This document shows, piece by piece, positions 6,962 through 12,454 of a DNA stretch of 13,045 bases. How positions within the stretch are numbered: position 1 is the stretch's first letter; each line of letters begins with the position of its first letter. A program made the position numbers and the translations under genes. Source of the stretch: JABDGZ01 sp964487685. Its GTDB lineage: Bacteria; Omnitrophota; Gorgyraeia; Zapsychrales; Fredricksoniimonadaceae. The DNA is taken from contig CAZASA010000064.1 of assembly GCA_964487685.1 (NCBI GenBank), forward strand, positions 1 to 13,045, written 5' to 3'. The notes under the pieces are model-generated. The model saw only the letters and a list, made by a program, of their open reading frames with translations, was not told the origin of the DNA and searched no databases.

Positions 6962-7456
6962 ATGAGTTGTAGAAGGATACAAGAATTTATCATAACTGAT
7001 TATATAGATGGCCGAATGGCGGATAAGCAAATGAGCCTAATTGATCAACATCTCACTTGTTGTCCTGCCTGTTCGGAGTATTTAGGTAATATTAAGAAAG
7101 AAGTGATCAATCCTTTTGTTAATGCCCCTAAAGTTGTTCCAGATGGAATACTCTGGGCAAGGATAAAACAGACTATAGAAGATGATCAACAGCAGCAATT
7201 AGAAAAAAGTTTGAAGCCTGATTTTTGGGAAAGGCTTAGATCTGCTGTTCATATTCCCAGGCCCGCTTTTGTCTTAGCAACATTTGTAACCATGATCTTT
7301 ATGGTCAACTCAACGGGACAATTATTCTTTAGCAGTTCGGCAGTGAAAATAAATGGGCAAGATCAAATGGCATATCTCAGTTCTTTAATAGATGAACCTG
7401 TTGCTATGAATAATGGTAATGATTTTCAGACACCTATAGAAAAGGTTTTTTTGTAA
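6962..7456 (+). CDS. Anti-sigma factor with N-terminal zf-HC2/ZAS zinc-finger domain
   Basis: This 164-residue membrane protein is predicted to sequester an ECF sigma factor at the cytoplasmic face of the inner membrane. The N-terminal ZAS/zf-HC2 domain has Cys3, then 'DYIDGRM', and the H-x3-C-x2-C motif as His30, Cys34 and Cys37. A helical linker rich in Gln/Glu follows, then one transmembrane helix (about 101-123, AFVLATFVTMIFMV) and a short periplasmic tail of about 40 residues. ATG 6962 was chosen because AAGGTGG (6949-6955) precedes it, it places Cys3 where the family expects, and the in-frame codon at 6908 sits at the predicted transcription start. The cognate sigma gene, normally adjacent, is not in this window. 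The Spy/CpxP-like gene downstream may encode a periplasmic sensor partner. Confidence 0.83.
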   Translation: MSCRRIQEFIITDYIDGRMADKQMSLIDQHLTCCPACSEYLGNIKKEVINPFVNAPKVVPDGILWARIKQTIEDDQQQQLEKSLKPDFWERLRSAVHIPRPAFVLATFVTMIFMVNSTGQLFFSSSAVKINGQDQMAYLSSLIDEPVAMNNGNDFQTPIEKVFL

Positions 7457-7505
7457 TTTAATGAACCGGCCAGAAATATTTGGAAGGTTAAAAATGGAGG
7501 GTTAT

Positions 7506-8084
7506 ATGGGAGTAACAAAGACAAGAATTGCAGGGACTATTATGGTTGCCTTATTGGCCTTGTCAGCACCTTTTGTTTATGCTGATAGTGGAAATGGCGG
7601 TAACTTTGGTGGAAGTGGATGGGGGCACCATGGCCATTCAGGGAGGGGCGGATTCTTTCATAATTTAACAGATGATCAGAAGAAACAGATGAAGGCTATA
7701 TGGGTGAAACAAAAGGAAGCCAAGAAGACAGCTTTTGAACAAATAAAGGCTGACAAGGAAGCTCTTACTAATGAACTGCTTCAGACGACACCGGATGTGA
7801 ATAAGATCAATGATCTCAAGTCTAAGATGGAAGCCATTCACGCGCAGATGTTAGATAATCGTATAAATTCAAATCTTGAGGTCAAAAAGATTCTCAATGC
7901 AGAACAATTTGCTAAGTATCTTGACTTTCAGAGCCATAAATCTTTCAGACATTCACATGGGGAAGAAGGAAGCTATAGTCACCATAAGTGCCATAGAAAT
8001 CATCATGGAAATTCAAGCGATCAACGTGATGGCGGGTATGGGGAGCATCACAGTCATTGGGATAACAGCGGGGATAACGAATAA
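7506..8084 (+). CDS. Spy/CpxP-like periplasmic LTxxQ-motif protein with His-rich tail
   Basis: This periplasmic helical protein of about 192 residues belongs to the Spy/CpxP/CnrX-like superfamily, whose members act as chaperones or metal/stress sensors. It has a signal peptide (about 1-26, VYA/DS) and a Gly/His stretch (GWGHHGHSGRGG). The first motif is LTDDQ (54-58), followed by a long charged helical region and the second motif variant LNAEQ (130-134). A tail (about 144-185) carries many His residues and one Cys, suggesting metal binding. The start is uncertain. ATG 7506 follows GGAGGG by 4 nt, as at the 8171 gene, but ATG 7494 with GGAAGG is also possible, and 7461 has no ribosome-binding site. 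It lies about 50 nt after the anti-sigma gene, probably co-transcribed, recalling sigma/anti-sigma/sensor trios such as CnrYXH. Confidence 0.82.
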   Translation: MGVTKTRIAGTIMVALLALSAPFVYADSGNGGNFGGSGWGHHGHSGRGGFFHNLTDDQKKQMKAIWVKQKEAKKTAFEQIKADKEALTNELLQTTPDVNKINDLKSKMEAIHAQMLDNRINSNLEVKKILNAEQFAKYLDFQSHKSFRHSHGEEGSYSHHKCHRNHHGNSSDQRDGGYGEHHSHWDNSGDNE

Positions 8085-8097
8085 AATATACTCTATA

Positions 8098-8130
8098 GGG
8101 CTTGGCTCTTGATTTAAGGGCCAAGTCCCA
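8098..8130 (+). terminator. Intergenic hairpin after the Spy-like gene
   Basis: GGG-CTTGGC pairs with GCCAAG-T-CCC (one bulged T) around a 13-nt loop, giving a stem of nine pairs. It lies 14 nt after the stop codon of the Spy-like gene. There is no clear T-tract afterwards (ATTAAATCATTT), so termination is plausible but not strong. It may instead be an mRNA-end stabiliser. The next promoter -10 lies just downstream. Confidence 0.4.
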
Positions 8131-8147
8131 ATTAAATCATTTGTAGT

Positions 8148-8153
8148 GTCTAA
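8148..8153 (+). promoter_or_regulatory. Possible third ECF-type -10 (GTCTAA) before the 8171 gene
   Basis: TGTCTAACTATACGGAGGGG resembles the -10/leader region of promoter 1 (TGTCTAATTAGTAGAAGGG). The distance from the -10 to the ATG is the same (17 nt). However, no GGAACT occurs 16-18 nt upstream; the corresponding bases read GTCCCA. It may be a degenerate or differently activated promoter. The two downstream genes are paralogous at their 3' ends. Confidence 0.42.
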
Positions 8154-8170
8154 CTATACGGAGGGGTAAT

Positions 8171-8713
8171 ATGCGAAACATAATGAAGGTATCAATCTTA
8201 TTCTTGGCCGTAGGGGTATTATTTGTCCGGCCCACGCCATCGTATGCCTGGGATCATGGTGACCATTTTAGGTTTGGAGTAGATTTATCCGTGCCCGTTG
8301 GCGGGTATTACTATGGAGATCCGTATTATTATGGGGCCCCGTATTATGCTGATCCTTATTATCCGAGATATGTGGTTGCGTCACCTTCAACAAGTTACCA
8401 GCCGGTTGTTGTTAATGGCGTCACCTATTATGTTAACAACGGGGCGTACTACATTTATACCCAGTATGGCTATCAAGCGGTGGCCGCGCCGGTTGGGGTT
8501 TCTCAACCTGTTATAAATCAGAGCGCTGTTACAGTGACAGCTCCGGCAGCAGTTGACACGACAGACTCTTTTACCGTTAATATCCCTAATGACAGGGGAG
8601 GATACAGCGCTGTCGTTCTTAAATCATCAGGCAAAGGTTTTGTGGGCCCGCAAGGGGAGTTTTATTCTGAGTTCCCTAAAATTTCTCAGCTTAAAATTAT
8701 GTATGGGAAATAG
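8171..8713 (+). CDS. Secreted Tyr-rich protein with YGK C-terminal domain
   Basis: This 180-residue exported protein has a signal peptide at about 1-26 (PSYA/WD). A Tyr/Pro/Gly-rich segment (GGYYYGDPYYYGAPYYADPYY) follows, then PVVVNGVTYYVNNGAYYIY, which resembles the 'G..YY...G.YY' pattern of DUF6515-type proteins; this resemblance is tentative. A Val/Ala linker leads into the 47-residue C-terminal domain (about 134-180) with NIPN, GGYSAV, SGKGFVGPQGEFY and the terminal YGK. The ribosome-binding site GGAGGGG is 4 nt before the ATG. Two lipoprotein genes follow at short spacing, the second of which carries the same domain, so 8171-9621 is probably one operon. The function is unknown; the protein is likely periplasmic or associated with the outer membrane. 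Confidence 0.82.
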   Translation: MRNIMKVSILFLAVGVLFVRPTPSYAWDHGDHFRFGVDLSVPVGGYYYGDPYYYGAPYYADPYYPRYVVASPSTSYQPVVVNGVTYYVNNGAYYIYTQYGYQAVAAPVGVSQPVINQSAVTVTAPAAVDTTDSFTVNIPNDRGGYSAVVLKSSGKGFVGPQGEFYSEFPKISQLKIMYGK

Positions 8714-8745
8714 ATCTGATACAACAGAGTAACCAGAGGTTAGAT

Positions 8746-9120
8746 ATGAAAATGAAAATATTATTGTTGGGCTTTGTGGTGTTGATTCTGGCAGGATGTG
8801 CGACCAGTAGCAGGTATGATCAGTATACCGCTCAGAGATTTCCGCCAAAAGATCAGTATTATGTTGTGAATATTTATCCTGAGGCGCAAGCTCTGCCCGC
8901 TTCCAATCCTTATTATGTGATTGGGAAAGTGTCCATTGAAGGGTATGCCAGTGACGGTGTAAGTCCTGAAATGCTGGCTAACCAAGCCAGAAGCATCGCC
9001 CGCAAAAGAGGGGCCGATGCTATTATCAATTCCAGAACAGAAATGATCCATTATTGGCGTAATGTATTATTGAGATTTAGAGGTGAATTGATTGTTTATG
9101 GCCCGCCGGTAACAAAATAG
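8746..9120 (+). CDS. Small outer-membrane lipoprotein, RcsF/DUF4156-like fold (tentative)
   Basis: This 124-residue lipoprotein has the signal peptide MKMKILLLGFVVLILAGC (lipobox LAGC, Cys18). The mature part has a pattern of beta strands and one helix: YYVIGKVSIEGYASDG, then LANQARSIARKRGADAIINS, ending RGELIVYG. The 'A...GADAII......G..IVY' pattern is shared by RcsF-, YbjQ- and DUF4156-type small envelope proteins, so I suggest that fold, not a specific function. The conserved cysteines of RcsF are absent. AGAGG lies just upstream of the ATG. It is 32 nt after the preceding gene and 36 nt before the glycine-zipper gene, consistent with an operon of envelope proteins. Confidence 0.75.
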   Translation: MKMKILLLGFVVLILAGCATSSRYDQYTAQRFPPKDQYYVVNIYPEAQALPASNPYYVIGKVSIEGYASDGVSPEMLANQARSIARKRGADAIINSRTEMIHYWRNVLLRFRGELIVYGPPVTK

Positions 9121-9156
9121 GTTGAGTTGGCGGGGTAATCAGCAAGGAGGGTTTAG

Positions 9157-9621
9157 ATGAGAAGGAGTTTCTATTTATTCACAATAGCAACATTTATATT
9201 CGCCGCTTCTGGCTGTAATCCTTATAACAACGCGGGTGAAGGGGCTGCTACCGGTGGTGCTCTTGGTATGCTTGCCGGAGGAATCATAGGCCATCAAAGT
9301 CATGATACCGGGGCTGGTATGCTGATTGGCGGTGCAGTGGGGGCCGTCACAGGGGCAGCCGTAGGATCGCAAATTCAAAAGCCGGTTGTTGAACAGCCCG
9401 CACCAGTCGTCGTTACTCAACCAGCCCCAGTTGTCGTCGCTCAAACTCCACCAGCGACAACTTATTCCGGAGATACGGTCATAGTTAATGTTCCAAACAC
9501 GAATGGGGGATATACGGCAGTAGTGCTTAAAAGATCCGGGAATGGCTATATAGGGCCGCAGGGCGAGTACTATGATCAAATTCCTTCAACTGCGCAGTTA
9601 CAGGCTATGTATGGGAAGTAA
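9157..9621 (+). CDS. Glycine-zipper lipoprotein with YGK C-terminal domain
   Basis: This 154-residue protein has a lipoprotein signal peptide (lipobox AASGC, Cys20). A glycine-zipper segment (about 28-75) contains GGALGMLAGGIIG and GAGMLIGGAVGAVTGAAVG, two hydrophobic GxxxG-rich hairpins as in the SlyB/YMGG class of outer-membrane-associated proteins. A Pro/Val-rich linker with a repeated APVVV.QP element follows. The C-terminal 47-residue domain (about 108-154) has VNVPN, GGYTAV, SGNGYIGPQGEYY and the terminal YGK. The Shine-Dalgarno AAGGAGG precedes the ATG. This is the third copy of the C-terminal domain in the window, here on a different membrane-tethered module. A structural or stress role in the envelope is inferred from family resemblance. 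Confidence 0.85.
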   Translation: MRRSFYLFTIATFIFAASGCNPYNNAGEGAATGGALGMLAGGIIGHQSHDTGAGMLIGGAVGAVTGAAVGSQIQKPVVEQPAPVVVTQPAPVVVAQTPPATTYSGDTVIVNVPNTNGGYTAVVLKRSGNGYIGPQGEYYDQIPSTAQLQAMYGK

Positions 9622-9667
9622 AGGAATAGTTTTGCTAGAGATATTAGAATGAATATTCGGAGGTACA

Positions 9668-9832
9668 ATGACTAAAAGATGTAAAAAATGTAAAGTGCCA
9701 TTTGAAGGGTTTTTATATTTGTTGATAGCGTCAAGAATATTTGGCGTGCGGCCGTCAACAAAAGATCCCGAGCTGTGCAATAAGTGCGAGGACAAGAAGG
9801 GAACACTATGGGCAACGGAAGCAAGGGCTTGA
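9668..9832 (+). CDS. CxxC...CxxC zinc-ribbon microprotein (54 aa)
   Basis: This short gene of 54 residues reads MTKRCKKCKVPFEGFLYLL... and ends ...CNKCEDKKGTLWATEARA. Two CxxC pairs (Cys5/Cys8 and Cys37/Cys40) could bind one zinc ion. The order 'CxxC-x-PFEG ... R..G.RPS...P.LCNKCE' resembles a zinc-ribbon module that I recall as an N-terminal part of some adenylate-cyclase-like proteins, but here it stands alone. GGAGG (9659-9663) lies 4 nt before the ATG. There is no signal peptide, so it should be cytoplasmic. It sits between the glycine-zipper gene and a small secreted-protein gene, probably in a common transcript. Confidence 0.72.
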   Translation: MTKRCKKCKVPFEGFLYLLIASRIFGVRPSTKDPELCNKCEDKKGTLWATEARA

Positions 9833-9872
9833 AAATGGACTTAAATGAACCAAAATAAAGAGAGGAGTTGCG

Positions 9873-10082
9873 ATGAAAAGGTTAATGACTGGTTTGGTAT
9901 TAGTTGGAGGGCTTTTTTTAGTTTCTAATCTAACTTTTGCTCAGGATGCTCAGCCGACTGCTGGGGGCGATTCAACGGTGAACCAGGCGGGTAGTAATAA
10001 TAATCCTGGTGCGGCAGATATGCCGTCTGACGCTCAAACTAATTCTGTTAATGCGGCTTCAGATTCAGGCAACAATCAATAA
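9873..10082 (+). CDS. Small secreted low-complexity protein (69 aa)
   Basis: This 69-residue protein has a clear signal peptide (MKRLMTGLVLVGGLFLVSNLTFAQ, cleavage after TFA). The mature peptide of about 46 residues is rich in Asn, Ala, Ser, Gly and Asp, contains no Cys, and looks disordered (QPTAGGDSTVNQAGSNNNPG). AGAGGAG precedes the ATG. I do not recognise a family. It is one of four consecutive genes shorter than 100 codons between 9668 and 10646; their small spacings suggest an operon. Confidence 0.68.
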   Translation: MKRLMTGLVLVGGLFLVSNLTFAQDAQPTAGGDSTVNQAGSNNNPGAADMPSDAQTNSVNAASDSGNNQ

Positions 10083-10101
10083 GAACAAAGGGAGTTGCTA
10101 A

Positions 10102-10380
10102 ATGCCAAATATGAATATTACAGAACTGTCAATGGACGAGAAAGAGTGGAAGCAAGCAGCTGCCCAGCAGGGATTATTCACTACTATTGGTTTGGCTGAA
10201 GGTGAAATCTTGAATTTTATGGAAGGCAAGAGAGAGGTTGAGTTGACTGATATAGTGCAACACCTTGATGGTATTCCTTGGTCTACCGTTATAATGGGCA
10301 TTGGCGCGTTAATTCGAGAGGGGTTGATAGCTTACAAAGGGCAAAATCAATATGTATTATTAACAACGGAGGGGAAATGA
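10102..10380 (+). CDS. Winged-helix DNA-binding protein, DUF2582-like
   Basis: This 92-residue cytoplasmic protein probably consists of one winged helix-turn-helix domain. The pattern 'GLAEGEILNFMEGKREVELTDIV..LDGIPWSTVIMGIGALIREGLIAYKG...YVLLT' fits the DUF2582 (PF10771) class, in which 'GeIw..L....e.tl..L.........v..aiGwL.RE.KI' is usual. The assignment is from memory of that pattern. It could act as a small transcription regulator of the neighbouring genes. AGGGAG lies 8 nt before the ATG. The stop overlaps the next start (ATGA at 10377-10380), so it is coupled to the four-Cys secreted protein. Confidence 0.7.
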   Translation: MPNMNITELSMDEKEWKQAAAQQGLFTTIGLAEGEILNFMEGKREVELTDIVQHLDGIPWSTVIMGIGALIREGLIAYKGQNQYVLLTTEGK

Positions 10381-10646
10381 TTAAGAAAAATCTTCTGGGC
10401 ACGGCCGTAGTGGTTTTGTTCTTAGCAGGCACTTCCTATGGACAAGAATCTACTGAACAGGGTCAAGGTTCTGGGGGTCAACATTCGCACCGTGCTCCTT
10501 CACAAGCAGCCATTGATGCTTGTTCGGGTAAAGCTGTAGGGGATACTTGTAATTATACCAACGCCAAGGGGGAAGAAAAGTCCGGCACTTGTGCTAATTC
10601 AAAGGACAATCAACTTTTCTGCAAGAGGGCTCGAAAGACTTCATAG
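10377..10646 (+). CDS. Small secreted four-cysteine protein
   Basis: This 89-residue exported protein has a signal peptide (MIKKNLLGTAVVVLFLAGTSYGQ, cleavage after SYG). A Gln/Gly/His-rich linker follows, then a compact C-terminal module with four Cys in the order ACSGKAVGDTC, Y..AKGEEKSGTC and NQLFC. This 'aCsGk..GdtC......G....GtC......l.C' pattern recurs in small secreted proteins of many proteobacteria as I recall, with no function I can name; two disulphides are likely. ATG 10377 was chosen because CGGAGGGG lies immediately upstream and the start overlaps the stop of the winged-helix gene. The longer in-frame opening at 10278 lies entirely within that gene. Confidence 0.75.
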   Translation: MIKKNLLGTAVVVLFLAGTSYGQESTEQGQGSGGQHSHRAPSQAAIDACSGKAVGDTCNYTNAKGEEKSGTCANSKDNQLFCKRARKTS

Positions 10647-10690
10647 TATGGATGATTAAGTTTATTCATTATAGCCCCTGGTAATCTTTA

Positions 10691-10740
10691 ATTGATTTAA
10701 ATTGATTTAATTTTTCTATGATTTAATTTAATTTTTCTAT
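10691..10740 (+). repeat. AT-rich short direct repeats upstream of the riboswitch promoter
   Basis: ATTGATTTAA is repeated in tandem at 10691-10710, and TTTAATTTTTCTAT occurs at 10706-10719 and again at 10727-10740. The tract is almost purely A/T and sits directly upstream of a predicted -35, where it could act as an UP element or a protein-binding array. No protein is encoded here. Confidence 0.6.
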
Positions 10741-10767
10741 TGAAAATTATTGATTTTGTGGTATTAT
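10740..10767 (+). promoter_or_regulatory. Sigma70-like promoter of the riboswitch transcript
   Basis: TTGAAA (10740-10745), a 16-nt spacer and TATTAT (10762-10767). The predicted start near 10774 lies just before the first stem of aptamer A at 10776, so the RNA would begin essentially with the aptamer. Confidence 0.6.
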
Positions 10768-10775
10768 AAAAAAAT

Positions 10776-10824
10776 AGCGGTGATTTGAAGCATCTTGCTC
10801 CGCTTTATAAATGTGCTAAAAAGC
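10776..10824 (+). ncRNA. SAM-II-like riboswitch aptamer, copy A
   Basis: The pseudoknot layout and conserved bases match the SAM-II (RF00521) class as I remember it. Stem P1 is AGCGG (10776-10780) with CCGCT (10800-10804). The loop carries TGATTT (10781-10786) and CTTGC (10794-10798). After P1 come TATAAA (10806-10811) and GCTAAAA (10815-10821). Loop GC (10790-10791) can pair with GC at 10823-10824, and the GC of CTTGC with the GC of GCTAAAA, giving the pseudoknot. SAM-II aptamers bind S-adenosylmethionine and usually switch expression off. A terminator follows directly. Confidence 0.8.
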
Positions 10825-10841
10825 ATCGGAAGTTGTCGAAG

Positions 10842-10869
10842 CCCGTGTTTTTTTAGCCACGGGTTTTTT
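10842..10869 (+). terminator. Intrinsic terminator A (expression platform of aptamer A)
   Basis: CCCGTG (10842-10847) pairs with CACGGG (10858-10863) around a T-rich loop, followed by six T residues (10864-10869). It lies 17 nt after aptamer A. Confidence 0.8.
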
Positions 10870-10895
10870 CTTTGATATAGGATTTTCGCAGTAAA

Positions 10896-10950
10896 GGCGG
10901 GTTGATTTTGGGATACTTGCAGCCGCCTATAAACAAGGTGCTAAAACGCC
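10896..10950 (+). ncRNA. SAM-II-like riboswitch aptamer, copy B
   Basis: This second aptamer has the same layout. P1 is GGCGG (10896-10900) with CCGCC (10923-10927). The loop carries TGATTT (10903-10908) and CTTGC (10916-10920, followed by AG). Then come TATAAA (10928-10933) and GCTAAAA (10940-10946). Loop GG (10911-10912) can pair with CC (10949-10950), a compensatory change relative to copy A (GC with GC). P1 also covaries (A-U in A, G-C in B). The two copies differ at many unpaired positions, so this is not a recent duplication. Confidence 0.78.
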
Positions 10951-10955
10951 ATAAT

Positions 10956-10988
10956 AACCTCATGGTAATTTAGCCGTGGGGTTTTTTT
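10956..10988 (+). terminator. Intrinsic terminator B (expression platform of aptamer B)
   Basis: CCTCATGG (10958-10965) pairs with CCGTGGGG (10974-10981) with two G-U pairs, extendable by two A-U pairs, followed by seven T residues (10982-10988). It ends about 20 nt before the downstream start codon, so it must be read through for the gene to be expressed. Confidence 0.8.
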
Positions 10989-11007
10989 ATTGAAGAATGG
11001 AGCTGTT

Positions 11008-11730
11008 ATGGGATCAATCAATAATCCTTCAACGGGAACAAAAACTTTATTGGTGGCAAGTTTTGCCCGGATAATTACTCACTATGAGAACGCGCAGTTC
11101 GGGATAATCACATCCTGGCGTGGAGGCGGTAGCACAAACCATGATCTGCCAGCAATAGAGCAGGACAACAGGAATTTTGAAGCGCTGATAAAAGATGTCC
11201 ATGAGGCAAGATACAGTCACTTCACGCTTCGGGGTGTGGCAAAAGAGGAATTGAAACCGGAAGAAGTAGTTGGTCAGTTTGACAATGTGCTGACTGAGCC
11301 AGACGGCAAGAGATACCGTAAGGTTGAAGAGCTAAGCCTTTTCGTGATAAACCAAACTTCAACGAGATGGCAGGGACCGCGACCAGCAGATGCCTTCCGG
11401 TGGCTTATTATTCATCTGGGCATAAAGTATAACCAGTCTTGTGTAATAGTGTCCACTCCGGAAAAGGGGGTCGATCTCGTAGGGTTGGGACCAACCATTC
11501 ACATAGAGAGGCACTGCCATAAGATCCGTCCCAGCATCATCGCTCAGTTCTACACGCAGCTCAAGCCTGGCAGGACTTTTGTGTTCGAGACTATTTTTAC
11601 GCCGGCGTTTCCCAGAAGCTGGATGGAGGGAATGGGAAGGCAAGGTTCAGGTGAGACGTTTGCAGCCGCCTGCTCTCCTGAAAGGCAGATACTCGAATTG
11701 ATGGAATATTTGTGGAAGGAGAAGATGTAA
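11008..11730 (+). CDS. Uncharacterised protein, weakly DUF3293-like, downstream of tandem riboswitches
   Basis: This 240-residue soluble protein has no signal peptide or membrane segment. The N-terminal two thirds show the order 'FGIITSWRG ... NFEALIKDVHEARYSHFTLRGVAKEE ... VEELSLFVIN ... LGIKYNQSCVIVS', which resembles the layout of DUF3293 and related phage proteins ('N...L...l...gy.....G.....EESl.v......a..lG..f.Q..vi'); I consider this only suggestive. The C-terminal third (ERHCHKIRPSIIAQFYTQLKPG...) is unrecognised. ATG 11008 has GGAG (10999-11002) 5 nt upstream; a TTG at 10990 lies against the terminator T-tract and is unlikely. The product is not a recognisable methionine, SAM or transport enzyme, which is odd for a gene behind two SAM-II-like aptamers. 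Its base composition looks more G+C-rich than its downstream neighbours. Confidence 0.72.
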   Translation: MGSINNPSTGTKTLLVASFARIITHYENAQFGIITSWRGGGSTNHDLPAIEQDNRNFEALIKDVHEARYSHFTLRGVAKEELKPEEVVGQFDNVLTEPDGKRYRKVEELSLFVINQTSTRWQGPRPADAFRWLIIHLGIKYNQSCVIVSTPEKGVDLVGLGPTIHIERHCHKIRPSIIAQFYTQLKPGRTFVFETIFTPAFPRSWMEGMGRQGSGETFAAACSPERQILELMEYLWKEKM

Positions 11731-11883
11731 CTATGTTGCATGGGTATGGTCAAAGTCACTTTAATAAGGGAGTGAATATATCAAATAAAATATCTTGTCA
11801 TTGGGATATTGATATTTTGAAGGTTTTTAAGTAGCATCAAAAAAAGAAAAGCAAATAAACCAAAATTAAACAGAGAAAATACT

Positions 11884-12444
11884 ATGGAAAGCAGACACAA
11901 AGAAACCTTGAAGAAAATTCGCAATAACCTGAGCGAAGAACAGCGATCAAACGAGTTAATGCTCAAAAAGCTTTATCAAAGCGTTTTGCGCGGTAATAGG
12001 GTTCAGGCCGGTATTATTTCCAAAGCAACCTTAATTTTATTCCCAAAGGCCGATGTCATGGTAGCAGATGTCATGTATAGGGGGCTCTGGAAATTAGGCA
12101 AGCATAGGCAGGCAATCAAGATTTATATTAAGGCCGGTAGGCCTTTTTGGAATTCAGAAGACATAGGACGGCATTATAAGAGGCAGGGTCTTGTTAAAAA
12201 AGCCATGGCTGAATACGAGCATCTAATGGATGAATATTCCAAGATAAGAAAAGATTTCATGCCGTTTCCCAATGGACCACCGGAGTTGTTTAAGCTGGGC
12301 CAATGGTTTGCCAGTAGGGATAAGGTTAAAGCGCGGAAATATCTGGAGTTGTATTTGAGCGCTGAGGATAAATGTGGAAATGATCCTGCGTTCTATTTAC
12401 GGTATAAAAATGCAGCACGGAAGATTTTGAATAAGATATCCTAA
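11884..12444 (+). CDS. Hypothetical cytoplasmic protein, TPR-like helical
   Basis: This 186-residue protein is Lys/Arg-rich, with no signal peptide or membrane helix. Segments such as VMYRGLWKLGKHRQAIKIYIKAG, YKRQGLVKKAMAEYEHLMDEYSK and FASRDKVKARKYLELYLS have the spacing of tetratricopeptide-like helix pairs ('a..l...g....A...y......'), so an alpha-solenoid scaffold is likely. A weak AGAG precedes ATG 11884. A strong ribosome-binding site for the next gene lies at its 3' end, so the pair at 11884-12778 is probably co-transcribed. No specific function can be given. Confidence 0.65.
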   Translation: MESRHKETLKKIRNNLSEEQRSNELMLKKLYQSVLRGNRVQAGIISKATLILFPKADVMVADVMYRGLWKLGKHRQAIKIYIKAGRPFWNSEDIGRHYKRQGLVKKAMAEYEHLMDEYSKIRKDFMPFPNGPPELFKLGQWFASRDKVKARKYLELYLSAEDKCGNDPAFYLRYKNAARKILNKIS

Positions 12445-12454
12445 GGAGGCGGCG

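Noticed and set aside
9650..9670. A third copy of the GGTACAA operator at AGGTACAATG
   Set aside because: Only one half-site is present, and it is explained by the ribosome-binding site and start codon of the zinc-ribbon gene.
9808..9858. A 16-codon frame with an AAGAAGGGA ribosome-binding-site-like sequence overlapping the zinc-ribbon gene
   Set aside because: It is very short, overlaps a better-supported gene, and shows no domain or conservation evidence.
10681..10770. AT-rich repeats as a replication origin or iteron array
   Set aside because: There is no DnaA-box set or rep gene nearby. Position just upstream of a promoter explains the tract better.
10776..10950. c-di-GMP (GEMM) or cobalamin riboswitch
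   Set aside because: The conserved bases of those classes are absent, while the order TGATTT, CTTGC, TATAAA, GCTAAAA with an H-type pseudoknot fits SAM-II.
11733..11834. A 33-codon frame between the riboswitch-controlled gene and the TPR-like gene
   Set aside because: The ribosome-binding site is too far from the ATG (about 12 nt), and the peptide is of random-looking composition.
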